From VXRJ01 sp964636705 (GTDB lineage Bacteria > Acidobacteriota > Vicinamibacteria > Vicinamibacterales > UBA8438), in NCBI GenBank assembly GCA_964636705.1, contig CAZWUJ010000015.1:18803-82802 (forward strand): a stretch of 64,000 nucleotides of DNA. Direction: 5' to 3'. A program made the position numbers and the translations under genes. Below, in pieces: positions 35,133-43,437 of this stretch. The notes below the pieces were generated by a model, which was not told the DNA's origin, made no database searches, and saw nothing but the letters and a program-made list of their open reading frames with translations. Positions within the stretch are counted from its first letter, which is position 1. Every line of letters starts with the position of its first letter.

Positions 35133-37538
35133 ATGTTCAGCACGTCGCTCGAGTTCATTCTGAACGTCGCCTACCGCGAGGCGATGTCGCGCCGGCATAC
35201 GCACCTGACACTGGAACATCTGTTGTACGCGCTGGCGCACGACGCGGAGGCGGAACGGATTCTCTCGGCCTGCGGCGCCGACCTGCCGGCGTTGCGGAGC
35301 ACGCTGGACGAGTTTCTCTCGACCCTCGAGACAGCCGGCCGCCGGGAGCGAACGAGCGAGCCTGCCCAGACGCTCAGCTTCCGACGCGTGCTGCAGACCG
35401 CAGTGCTACAGGTTCAGAGCGCCGGGAAGGACGAGGTCCGTTCAGGCGACGTGCTCGCCGCCATACTGCAACAGCCCAAGGCCTACGCCGCCCAGGTGCT
35501 CGACGAGCAGGGCGTGACGCGACTCGACATCCTCAACTACATCTCGCACGGCATAACGAAGACGCCTGGACTCAAACCCGCCCGGGACGGATCGCGCCAG
35601 GGTGTGGAGGCAGGCGTCGGCGCCGAGGATCGGAGCAGCGCGCGCGATCCGCTCGCCACCTACACCGTCAACCTCACGGAACGCGCCCGCGCCGGCAAGC
35701 TCGACCCGTTGATTGGACGGACCCCGGAGTTGCAGCGGACCCTGCAGATCCTGTGCCGGCGCCGAAAGAACAACCCGGTCTTCGTGGGCGACGCAGGTGT
35801 CGGCAAGACGGCGATGGCGGAGGGTCTGGCGGCCCGCCTTACCGAGGACGGCATACCGGCGCGCCTCGCCGGCGCGGAGGTCTTCTCGCTCGATACGGCC
35901 GCGCTCCTTGCCGGCACCCGTTACCGTGGCGACTTCGAGGAGCGTTTCAAGGCCGTCGTGAACGCGCTGGCGGACCATCCGATGCCGATCCTCTTCATCG
36001 ACGAGGTACACGCAACGGTAGGAGCGGGCGCCACCACCGGCGGGACCATGGACCTGGCGACGCTGATCAAGCCGTTGCTTTCCGCTGGCGACCTCCGCGT
36101 CATCGGGTCCACGACTTTCGAGGAGTTCAAGCAGATCGAGAAGGACCGCGCGCTGGCCCGGCGGCTCCAGAAGATTGTGATCGAGGAGCCGAGCATTGAC
36201 GAGACCTCGAAGATCCTCGAAGGACTTCAGTCCCGTTACGAGGAACACCACGGCGTGACGTTCGCACCGGACACCGTGCCTGCGGCGGCGCGGTTGGCCA
36301 AGCGCCACCTGCGGGAGTCCAGACTGCCCGATGCGGCCATCGACATTATCGACGAAGCGGGCGCGACGATCGGGATGCGGCAAACCGTGGGGAGGGCCGA
36401 CGGATCCGGCAAGCCTGCGGTCTTGGCATCGAGTGCCGAGAAGGCCGCCGAACCGTCCGAAGGTGAACCCTCGCGGGTAACGGTGGAGGACATCGAGCGG
36501 GTCGTCGCCCGGATGGCTCGTATTCCCGAGAAGCAGGCCACCTCGTCCGACAAGGAGCGTCTCCGGACGCTCGACGAAGCGCTGGAGCGCGTCGTCTTCG
36601 GCCAGTCGGAAGCGGTGCGGACGGTGGTGGCGGCCATCAAGCGGTCGCGCGCCGGGCTCGGAACGCCGGACCGTCCAGCCGGCTGCTTTCTCTTCACCGG
36701 CCCGACAGGCGTCGGGAAAACGGAGTTGGCGCGGCAGCTTGCCATCCACCTGGGGAACGAGTTCGCCCGCTACGACATGAGCGAGTACATGGAGAAGCAC
36801 GCCGTGGCCCGGCTGATTGGCGCGCCGCCCGGGTACGTCGGCTTCGAACAGGGCGGACTCCTCGTCGACGCGGTGCGGACGCACCCCTATAGCGTCGTGC
36901 TGCTCGACGAGATCGAAAAGGCGCATCCTGACATCTACAACATCCTGCTGCAGGTGATGGACCACGCGACGCTTACGGACAACAGCGGCCGGAAGGCCGA
37001 CTTCCGCCACGTCATCCTGATCCTTACCTCCAATGCGGGATCACGCGAGGCAAGCGCGGACGCGATCGGGTTCGGCGACGACCGCGCCACCACGGCGCGA
37101 GGACGCATGAAAGCCGCGATCGAGCGGGTTTTCAGTCCCGAGTTCCGCAACCGCCTGGACGGAATTGTTCCGTTCGACCCGCTGGCGCCCACGACGATGG
37201 AGACGATCGTCGAGAAGTTCATCCTCCAGCTCGAGTCGCAACTGGCCGAGCGTCGAGTCGCCATCACCCTGGAACCCGCCGCGCGCGCGTGGCTCGCCGC
37301 GAAGGGCTATGACCCGGTCTACGGCGCGCGACCGCTCGCCCGCGTCGTGCAAACGGAAGTGCGCACGCCGCTAACCGACGAGATCCTGTTCGGGAAGCTC
37401 GAAAATGGCGGGACGGTCCGGATCGGCCTGAAGGACGACGCCCTGACGTTCGACGTGGAGGGATCGCCTGCCGCGACCGCAGGCGACGATGCCGGCAGGA
37501 CCGGGGCGGCGGAACCCGCTCCGGAGGCGGTCGAGTAG
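35133..37538 (+). CDS. clpA: ATP-dependent Clp protease ATP-binding subunit ClpA
   Basis: An 801-residue double AAA+ unfoldase. The N-terminal Clp repeat domain starts MFSTSLEFILNVAYREAMSR and includes HTHLTLEHLLYALAHD. D1 Walker A is GDAGVGKTAMAEG with Walker B ILFIDEVHATVGAG; D2 Walker A is GPTGVGKTELARQ with Walker B VVLLDEIEKAHPD. The loop ADAIGFGDD in D2 matches the IGL/IGF hook that docks ClpP. ATG at 35133 is chosen because homology starts there; the frame extends upstream into clpS but is not protein-like. clpP is not in the window. Length is near that of E. coli ClpA. Confidence 0.95.
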   Translation: MFSTSLEFILNVAYREAMSRRHTHLTLEHLLYALAHDAEAERILSACGADLPALRSTLDEFLSTLETAGRRERTSEPAQTLSFRRVLQTAVLQVQSAGKDEVRSGDVLAAILQQPKAYAAQVLDEQGVTRLDILNYISHGITKTPGLKPARDGSRQGVEAGVGAEDRSSARDPLATYTVNLTERARAGKLDPLIGRTPELQRTLQILCRRRKNNPVFVGDAGVGKTAMAEGLAARLTEDGIPARLAGAEVFSLDTAALLAGTRYRGDFEERFKAVVNALADHPMPILFIDEVHATVGAGATTGGTMDLATLIKPLLSAGDLRVIGSTTFEEFKQIEKDRALARRLQKIVIEEPSIDETSKILEGLQSRYEEHHGVTFAPDTVPAAARLAKRHLRESRLPDAAIDIIDEAGATIGMRQTVGRADGSGKPAVLASSAEKAAEPSEGEPSRVTVEDIERVVARMARIPEKQATSSDKERLRTLDEALERVVFGQSEAVRTVVAAIKRSRAGLGTPDRPAGCFLFTGPTGVGKTELARQLAIHLGNEFARYDMSEYMEKHAVARLIGAPPGYVGFEQGGLLVDAVRTHPYSVVLLDEIEKAHPDIYNILLQVMDHATLTDNSGRKADFRHVILILTSNAGSREASADAIGFGDDRATTARGRMKAAIERVFSPEFRNRLDGIVPFDPLAPTTMETIVEKFILQLESQLAERRVAITLEPAARAWLAAKGYDPVYGARPLARVVQTEVRTPLTDEILFGKLENGGTVRIGLKDDALTFDVEGSPAATAGDDAGRTGAAEPAPEAVE

Positions 37539-37541
37539 TAG

Positions 37542-37769
37542 ATGCGCCTCTACGTCGAGCCTATGGATGCCGTCCTGGTGGAATTCGACACCGACGGACG
37601 CGTCCGCTTCGACGGCGAAGAGTGGTGCATACCGTCGCTGCAGGAGACTCGCGCCATCCTGTACGCCGCCGAAGCGGAACGGGCGGCCATTGACGAGTTG
37701 ACCGACGCGTTGGAGGCAGTCGCCACCCTGGCGGATTCCCCCCGCCGCGTGCCGGAATCGCACGACTGA
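37542..37769 (+). CDS. Small protein of unknown function after clpA
   Basis: A 75-residue acidic protein whose ATG comes 3 nt after the clpA stop. The first half reads as beta strands (MRLYVEPMDAVLVEFDTDGRV, FDGEEWCIP). The second half is a long acidic helix (LQETRAILYAAEAERAAIDELTDALE). No family is recognised. Position suggests co-translation with clpA, so it could be a degradation co-factor, but this is inference; overlap with any other coding frame is absent and codon use looks normal. Confidence 0.55.
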   Translation: MRLYVEPMDAVLVEFDTDGRVRFDGEEWCIPSLQETRAILYAAEAERAAIDELTDALEAVATLADSPRRVPESHD

Positions 37770-37790
37770 ACGCGGCACCCGCGCGCCACC

Positions 37791-38843
37791 TTGTCCACCA
37801 GATCCAGCCCATACGGTCCCGCGGCGCGGGTACTCCACGCGCTCGCACTCGACCGTACCTTCGTCGCGGAAACGTGGCTCGACCTGGAGGAGTTGCTGCA
37901 CGGACGCGGACTCGCCCCCGCGACGGACGGCGCGCATGTCTTTGTAGCCGGCCTCGCGCGCGCCGGCACAACGATGTTGATGCGGTTGTTGCACGCATCC
38001 GGCGGTTTCGCTTCCCTCAGCTACCGCGACATGCCCTTCGTCCTCGCGCCGAATCTCTGGGCGATGTTCACCAGCCGATCCCATCGCGACATCCCGGCGC
38101 GGGAGCGCGCACACGGGGACGGCGTCCTCGTCGATGCCGATAGTCCCGAGGCACTGGAGGAGGTGTTCTGGCGGATCGCCTGCGGTTCCGCCTACATCCG
38201 GCCGGATGCCCTGGTCCCGATGACGGCGGCTGGCGATGCGGTGGAACGGTTCCGCCGCTATGTCGCGTTGGTCCTGAAACGCTATGCATCGGACCGCTAC
38301 CTGTCGAAGAACAACAACAACCTGTTGCGGCTGCCATCCATTCGCCGCGCGTTCCCCGTTGCACACCTGGTCGTCCCGTTCCGGGATCCGCTGCAACAGG
38401 CATCCTCTCTGCTCACTCAGCACCGCCGCTTCTCCGCGCAGCAGCAAGACGACCCCTTTACGCGCCGCTACATGACCTGGCTGGTCCATCACGAGTTTGG
38501 CCTCGACCACCGCCCGTTCGAGCTTCCGGGCAGCGACGCGCCGGCGGACGCTGACCACAACGAGCCGCAATACTGGCTGCAACAGTGGATCGCCGCCTAC
38601 ACCCATCTCCTCCGACTCCGGGAGAACAGCGCCGTGAACCCGATCTTCGTCAGCTACGAATGGATGTGCGCCGCGCCGGACCACGCCTGCGCCACACTCG
38701 CGTCCCGGCTGCAGCTTCCGGCGGCCGCGCTGGCCTTCACACCGAGGCGCTCGCCCACGGAGTCGCCGCAGATTGCGGATCGGGCGCTGGTCAGTGGGGC
38801 GCGCGACCTCTACGCGGCTCTGCGCCGGGCCAGTCTCGCCTGA
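37791..38843 (+). CDS. Sulfotransferase family protein
   Basis: A 350-residue protein. It begins at TTG 37791, 21 nt after the previous stop, without a strong ribosome site, so the start is uncertain. VFVAGLARAGTTMLMRLLHASG is the 5'-phosphosulfate-binding loop of PAPS-dependent sulfotransferases. LVVPFRDPLQQASSL resembles the 3'-phosphate motif (RxPxxxxxS-like). VFWRIACGSAYIRPD and SKNNNNLLRLPSIRRAFP continue the pattern of bacterial Sulfotransfer_1/3-like enzymes. No signal peptide, so cytosolic. The acceptor (lipid, glycan or small molecule) is unknown. It is followed by a small exported membrane protein. Confidence 0.78.
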   Translation: MSTRSSPYGPAARVLHALALDRTFVAETWLDLEELLHGRGLAPATDGAHVFVAGLARAGTTMLMRLLHASGGFASLSYRDMPFVLAPNLWAMFTSRSHRDIPARERAHGDGVLVDADSPEALEEVFWRIACGSAYIRPDALVPMTAAGDAVERFRRYVALVLKRYASDRYLSKNNNNLLRLPSIRRAFPVAHLVVPFRDPLQQASSLLTQHRRFSAQQQDDPFTRRYMTWLVHHEFGLDHRPFELPGSDAPADADHNEPQYWLQQWIAAYTHLLRLRENSAVNPIFVSYEWMCAAPDHACATLASRLQLPAAALAFTPRRSPTESPQIADRALVSGARDLYAALRRASLA

Positions 38844-38887
38844 GCGGTCCGGGCGGGAAAGCGACAGGTCGCCTGAGGACCGTGATG

Positions 38888-38893
38888 TATACT
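38888..38893 (+). promoter_or_regulatory. Possible -10 element
   Basis: TATACT, 32 nt before the ATG at 38926 in the gap after the sulfotransferase gene. No convincing -35 box. Confidence 0.3.
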
Positions 38894-38925
38894 GCCGCGC
38901 GGCGCCAAGGCCGATAACTTCTCTG

Positions 38926-39183
38926 ATGCGACCGGCAATAGGACTCATCCCGTTGCTGCTGCTGGCGTGGGCGCCAGCCGCCGAGGCTTACGTCGGCCCG
39001 GGTGTCGGGCTCGGCGCGATTGCACTTGTGGCCGGAATGATCGGATCGCTGGGTCTCTGGTTCCTGGCGATTCTCTGGTATCCCTTCCGAAGGATGCTGC
39101 ACCGCCGCCGCGAGGCGATCAAGCGGTCTGTCGATCCGTCCGGCGGCTTGTCGGCAACCGGCACGCAAGCGGCGCAGGACTGA
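38926..39183 (+). CDS. Small exported membrane protein
   Basis: An 85-residue protein: a signal peptide (MRPAIGLIPLLLLAWAPAAEA), the short YVGPGVGLGAI motif directly after it, one transmembrane helix (about 28-53) and a basic, disordered C-terminus (RRMLHRRREAIKR). Proteins with AYVGPG after a signal peptide and one helix recur in bacteria next to sulfotransferase or surface-polysaccharide genes, but their role is unknown. ATG at 38926 is chosen by the signal peptide. Confidence 0.65.
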   Translation: MRPAIGLIPLLLLAWAPAAEAYVGPGVGLGAIALVAGMIGSLGLWFLAILWYPFRRMLHRRREAIKRSVDPSGGLSATGTQAAQD

Positions 39184-39275
39184 CCCCACACTCACCGGAC
39201 CCCGCGGGCAGGCCGCGACACCGGCAGCAGTTCCGTCCGCGCACCCATGGCGGCAGCTTAGCGCCGGGGCTGGAG

Positions 39276-39281
39276 TATCAT
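39276..39281 (+). promoter_or_regulatory. -10 element for a leaderless transcript (aminotransferase gene)
   Basis: TATCAT lies 8 nt before the ATG at 39290. No consensus -35 and no Shine-Dalgarno sequence are seen. Confidence 0.42.
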
Positions 39282-39289
39282 CAACACCT

Positions 39290-40504
39290 ATGACGGTTCA
39301 GGCTCCGCTGGCCATTCCGGTCGCGCGGCGTAGCGCTGCCTTCGACTACGCGATCCGAAGCATCGTCTCGGAAGCACGCAAAGTCGAAGCGGCCGGCCAG
39401 CACATCGAATACCTCAACATCGGCGACCCGATCCTCTTCGGCTTCCGCACTCCGCCTCACCTGATTGACGCGGTGGAGCGGGCGATGCGCGACGGCCACA
39501 ACGGCTACACCCCGGCGGCGGGTGTAATCGAGGCGCGAGAAGCCGTGGCAGCCGACTTTGCGGCTCGTGGTCTGGCCGTCTCGCCCGAGCGCGTAGTGCT
39601 GACGGCGGGCGCGTCGGAGGGAATCGACCTCGCGCTCAGCGTGCTGGTGGACCGGGACGACGAGGTGCTGGTGTCCGTCCCGACCTATCCCCTCTACACG
39701 GGAGTGCTTGCCAAGCTGGGCGCTCGCGCCGTCTACTACCGTACGGATCCGACGAACGGCTGGCAGCCCGATCTCGATCACATCGCCAGCCTGATCTCAC
39801 CGCGAACGCGAGCGCTCGTGGTGATCGATCCCAACAATCCGACCGGTGCGGTCTACAGCCCGGAATGCCGCCGCGCCCTCGTCGACCTTGCGGGGCGACA
39901 CAACTTCGTCCTCATCTCCGATGAGGGCTACACGGATCTCGCCTACGACGGGCCCGTGCCTCCGCTCGGGTCGTACGATCCGGACGCGCCCGTCCTGTCG
40001 TTCTCGTCGCTGTCGAAGGCATTTCTGGCGCCTGGATGGCGTGCCGGCTGGATGGCGGTTGGCGGCAGTCCGCGGCTGGATCCCGTGCTGCAAGCGATCA
40101 AGGACATGGCGGACGGGCGGATCTGCAGTTCCGGCCCAATGCAGTTCGCGGTAGCAGCGGCGCTGAACGGCGACCGGTCGCACCAGACCGCATTCCTCGC
40201 GGCGCTGCGAGAGCGGGCAGCCGTGACTGCGACGCGCCTCAATGCGATCGACGGTATCTCGTGCGTGCCGCCGGCAGCGGCGTTCTACGCAATGCCAAAG
40301 GTGGAGCTCCCCCCCGGCAGGACGGACAATGACTTCGTCCTCAGGCTGTTGCGCGAAACGGGTCTGCTTTGCGTCTACGGTTCCGGCTTCGGTACCGACC
40401 CGGCGGACGGCTACTTCCGGATCGTCTATCTGGCCCAGCCAGCGGTTCTCCATCGGTACTTCGATGCCATCGAGTCGTTCACCGCGCGGTTCCTGGAGGG
40501 ATAA
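39290..40504 (+). CDS. Class I/II pyridoxal-phosphate aminotransferase (AlaA-like)
   Basis: A 404-residue fold-type I aminotransferase. The PLP lysine is in SSLSKAFLAPGWRAGW. Other motifs: YLNIGDPILFGF (substrate arm), GYTPAAGVIEAREAVA, LTAGASEGIDLALSVL, VSVPTYPLYTGVL, VIDPNNPTGAVYS (PLP ring contacts) and ISDEGYTDLAYDG. The C-terminal FRIVYLAQP carries the substrate-carboxylate arginine. These features match the alanine-synthesising transaminase/aspartate-aminotransferase-like group. A likely reaction is glutamate-pyruvate exchange, but specificity is not certain. It is followed 3 nt later by the M1-like peptidase. Confidence 0.88.
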   Translation: MTVQAPLAIPVARRSAAFDYAIRSIVSEARKVEAAGQHIEYLNIGDPILFGFRTPPHLIDAVERAMRDGHNGYTPAAGVIEAREAVAADFAARGLAVSPERVVLTAGASEGIDLALSVLVDRDDEVLVSVPTYPLYTGVLAKLGARAVYYRTDPTNGWQPDLDHIASLISPRTRALVVIDPNNPTGAVYSPECRRALVDLAGRHNFVLISDEGYTDLAYDGPVPPLGSYDPDAPVLSFSSLSKAFLAPGWRAGWMAVGGSPRLDPVLQAIKDMADGRICSSGPMQFAVAAALNGDRSHQTAFLAALRERAAVTATRLNAIDGISCVPPAAAFYAMPKVELPPGRTDNDFVLRLLRETGLLCVYGSGFGTDPADGYFRIVYLAQPAVLHRYFDAIESFTARFLEG

Positions 40505-40507
40505 CAG

Positions 40508-43420
40508 ATGATCAGGCACCGCACTGCCAGAGCCTTGCTCGCAACGTGCCTCGTAGTCTGCTCGTTCGCCGTGGCAACGCCAGCGTCGGCCCAAGCGGAA
40601 GGGCCGTTCCCGACACTCGATGAACTCGAACCACTCGTCGCCCGCCTCGAAGCGGCGTTGCGCGACAGTGAACCCGGCGCGTTCCTCTCGTTGCTGGCCG
40701 CCAGCGCTGACCTCAACGCGGCCAGGATTTTCAGCGAGGAGGTCTTTGGACCGGAGGTCGACGAGGCCGTAGCGCGGCCCCGTTTTCTCCGGCCGCTCGA
40801 AACGGACGCCGAGACGGAGACGGGCGATCCCGAGACCGTGCCTGACCGCTACGAACTGACGGCTGAGGTCTTCACGGCGCAGGGCATGGAGGGGGTTCTC
40901 CGCACCTGGAGGATCGAGGTGACACCCGATCCCGCAGCGGCCGCGCGAGTGCTGGACGACACGCCACCCGACGGGGACGTGGCGGGCAGCGCCGGGGCGT
41001 CCCTCGGCTGGCAGATAGCGGCCATGGATGAGGTCGATGCCATCCGTGGCCTGATAAACCTGTCGCTTCGGGAGGACATGGCGTACGACGCCGCAGGCCT
41101 GGTGGTGTCGGACGAGGATATGGCGCTACGAATGACGGACGGCTTCGCCTTCGTTGCCGAGACCGAAGCGGGTGAGGTGACAGCGCTGCTGCTCCTGGGT
41201 GACGGCGTGCTCACTTTCTCCCCCGAGCCGGAAGCGGAACGAGGTCAGGTCCGGATCCGCGCCGGCCAGGAGACCCTGGAAGCCGAGATGTCGGCGGCCT
41301 ACGTTCGGCTGAATCCCGTCACCTTCCCCGGACTCGTGTCGTCCCCGGCGCTGGTCGAACGGACAGCGCCCCGAGGCGAGTACGAACGCGCGCGCGACCT
41401 GTTCGATCAGTTCGTTCCGCTGTCGTTCGCCATCGATCTGAGCGAACTGAGCGAACGGACCTGGTCGTTGACACCCAGCGCAGGCGACATCGTCTCCGAG
41501 ATCGTGACGGAGCGGTACGGCACCCTGACCTATACCCGGTCCCTCGGCCAGCCGGAGGACATCAGCCTCTACGAGCGCGAGTCACAGACGATCATCTCGC
41601 TCTACCCGTCTGCGGAGAAGCGGGCGACAAATGATCGCTACTACAGCGAGGACGACACGCGAGCGTACGATGTGCGCGACTACCGCATCACGGCGTCGTT
41701 CACACCGCAAGGGGTCAGGCGGGAGAGCCTGAGCGCGCGACCCTCACTCGTGGGCTGCTTCATCGAGGGACGCGCCCGGGTCGCGCTACGGATTGGAACC
41801 CCGAACCTGACGACGCTGACGTTGCGGCTGGCCGACGAACTGGACGTTCACTCCATCGTGTCCGATCAGTTGGGGCCGCTTCTCTTCTTCCGGGTACCCG
41901 GGCGCGACAACGTGGTCGTGAGCCTCCCGCCCGGGTCGCCCCTCGTCGGCACCGAGATCGTTCTCGACGTTGTTTACTCGGGGGTGCTCGAAGCCCAGGA
42001 GCTCGACGAGAACTGGATCGGCCGGCAGCAAATCCTCGTAGACGCCACCGTGCCCTTCGGCATCCAGGCGCCACGCTACATCTACAGCAACAGCACCTAC
42101 TGGTACCCGCAGGCGCCGGTCTCGGACTACGCGACCGCCACGATGGACCTGTCGGTACCGGCCGACTACGCCGTCGTGGCGAGCGGCGCGCCCGAAGAAG
42201 ATGGACCGACCGAAGGTGTGGCGGCAACCACAGAGTCGGCGGATGACGACTGGCAGACCTTCCGCTTTGTCACGTTGCAGCCTGCGCGCTATCTCTCCCT
42301 CGCCATCAGCCGCTTCGAGCCTGCCGGCGTGTCCGCCGACGGCACGGTGGGCGGCGGTCCCCGCGTCGTGTCGGTCGAGTTCGCCGGCGGCGGTCCCGCT
42401 CCCGTCACGTCCGACAATCCTGGCGGCGTGTCCTACGACGGCGTCCATCTCGCCGTCGTTTCGAACGAGCGAACGCGCAATCGAATCGAGAGCTTCTACA
42501 CGGAAGCGGAGGAGATTCTCCACTTCTACGGATCGGTGATCGGGGACATGCCGTATCCGACCTTCACGCTGTTTCTGTCCGACGCCTTCCTGCCCGGCGG
42601 TCACAGCCCCGCTTACTTCGCGGTTCTGAATCAGCCGCTCCCCAGGGCGGCGGGCAACATCCTGTCCTGGCGGACCGACCCGGTTGCGTTCAGCGGCTAT
42701 CCCGCCTTCTTCGTAGCGCACGAACTGGCGCATCAGTGGTGGGGTCAGGCCGTCGGCTGGAAGAACTACCACGAACACTGGCTGAGCGAGGGACTTGCGC
42801 AGTATTTCGCGGCTCTCTACGCCGAACACAGCCTGGGGGCCGAGGCGTTCGCGGATGTGATCGCCCAGATGCACCGCTGGAGCCTCCGCCACTCGGATGA
42901 GGGCCCGGTGTACCTCGGAAACCGCCTCGGGCGAATCGACGCGGAACCGCGTGTCTTCCGTGCGATCGTCTACAACAAGGGGGCGCTCGTACTCCACATG
43001 CTGCGGCGAACTATTGGTGATGACGCCTTCTTCGCCGCCCTGCGCCGTTTTTACTACGAGATGCGCTTCCAGAAGGCCGGAACCGACGACCTCATCCGGG
43101 CGTTCGAGGCCGAATCGGGCCGCTCGCTCGATCAGTTCTTCGAGCTTTGGATTCATGACGACGACGTTCCGAACCTGACGTTCAACTACCAGACGGCGGC
43201 AGACACGGGTGAGGCGAACGAAGTGCTGCTCCGCTTCCAACAGCGAGGGAAGCTCTTCGAGTTCCCGGTAACCGTGACGCTGCAATACCGCGGCGCACCG
43301 GACGAAACCCTGGTCGCGCACGTCACCGGTGAGGTGACCGAACTGCGCCATCCGCTACGGGGCAATCTTCGCGGCGTGAGGGTGAACGAAGACCGGGCGG
43401 CGATCGTCGATCTCGATTAG
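40508..43420 (+). CDS. Exported M1-family-like zinc metallopeptidase
   Basis: A 970-residue exported protein with a signal peptide ending near TPASAQAE. The gluzincin site is intact: FFVAHELAHQWWGQ, then WLSEGLAQYF, giving HExxH plus a glutamate after 18 residues. VYNKGALVLHML matches the tyrosine segment that follows in M1 enzymes. The exopeptidase GAMEN loop is missing: the matching region reads GGHSPAYFAVLNQ. The first 400 residues are an extra helical and beta region not found in standard aminopeptidase N. It may therefore be an endopeptidase or have a changed N-terminal recognition. It lies between the aminotransferase (3 nt) and the DsbD-like gene (17 nt). Confidence 0.82.
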   Translation: MIRHRTARALLATCLVVCSFAVATPASAQAEGPFPTLDELEPLVARLEAALRDSEPGAFLSLLAASADLNAARIFSEEVFGPEVDEAVARPRFLRPLETDAETETGDPETVPDRYELTAEVFTAQGMEGVLRTWRIEVTPDPAAAARVLDDTPPDGDVAGSAGASLGWQIAAMDEVDAIRGLINLSLREDMAYDAAGLVVSDEDMALRMTDGFAFVAETEAGEVTALLLLGDGVLTFSPEPEAERGQVRIRAGQETLEAEMSAAYVRLNPVTFPGLVSSPALVERTAPRGEYERARDLFDQFVPLSFAIDLSELSERTWSLTPSAGDIVSEIVTERYGTLTYTRSLGQPEDISLYERESQTIISLYPSAEKRATNDRYYSEDDTRAYDVRDYRITASFTPQGVRRESLSARPSLVGCFIEGRARVALRIGTPNLTTLTLRLADELDVHSIVSDQLGPLLFFRVPGRDNVVVSLPPGSPLVGTEIVLDVVYSGVLEAQELDENWIGRQQILVDATVPFGIQAPRYIYSNSTYWYPQAPVSDYATATMDLSVPADYAVVASGAPEEDGPTEGVAATTESADDDWQTFRFVTLQPARYLSLAISRFEPAGVSADGTVGGGPRVVSVEFAGGGPAPVTSDNPGGVSYDGVHLAVVSNERTRNRIESFYTEAEEILHFYGSVIGDMPYPTFTLFLSDAFLPGGHSPAYFAVLNQPLPRAAGNILSWRTDPVAFSGYPAFFVAHELAHQWWGQAVGWKNYHEHWLSEGLAQYFAALYAEHSLGAEAFADVIAQMHRWSLRHSDEGPVYLGNRLGRIDAEPRVFRAIVYNKGALVLHMLRRTIGDDAFFAALRRFYYEMRFQKAGTDDLIRAFEAESGRSLDQFFELWIHDDDVPNLTFNYQTAADTGEANEVLLRFQQRGKLFEFPVTVTLQYRGAPDETLVAHVTGEVTELRHPLRGNLRGVRVNEDRAAIVDLD

Positions 43421-43437
43421 CGACCGTCAGAGTAGCC

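Noticed and set aside
37371..38948. 525-codon minus-strand open frame antisense to the sulfotransferase region
   Set aside because: High GC keeps antisense frames open. Composition is Arg/Val/Gly-rich without motifs, while the plus strand encodes recognisable proteins.
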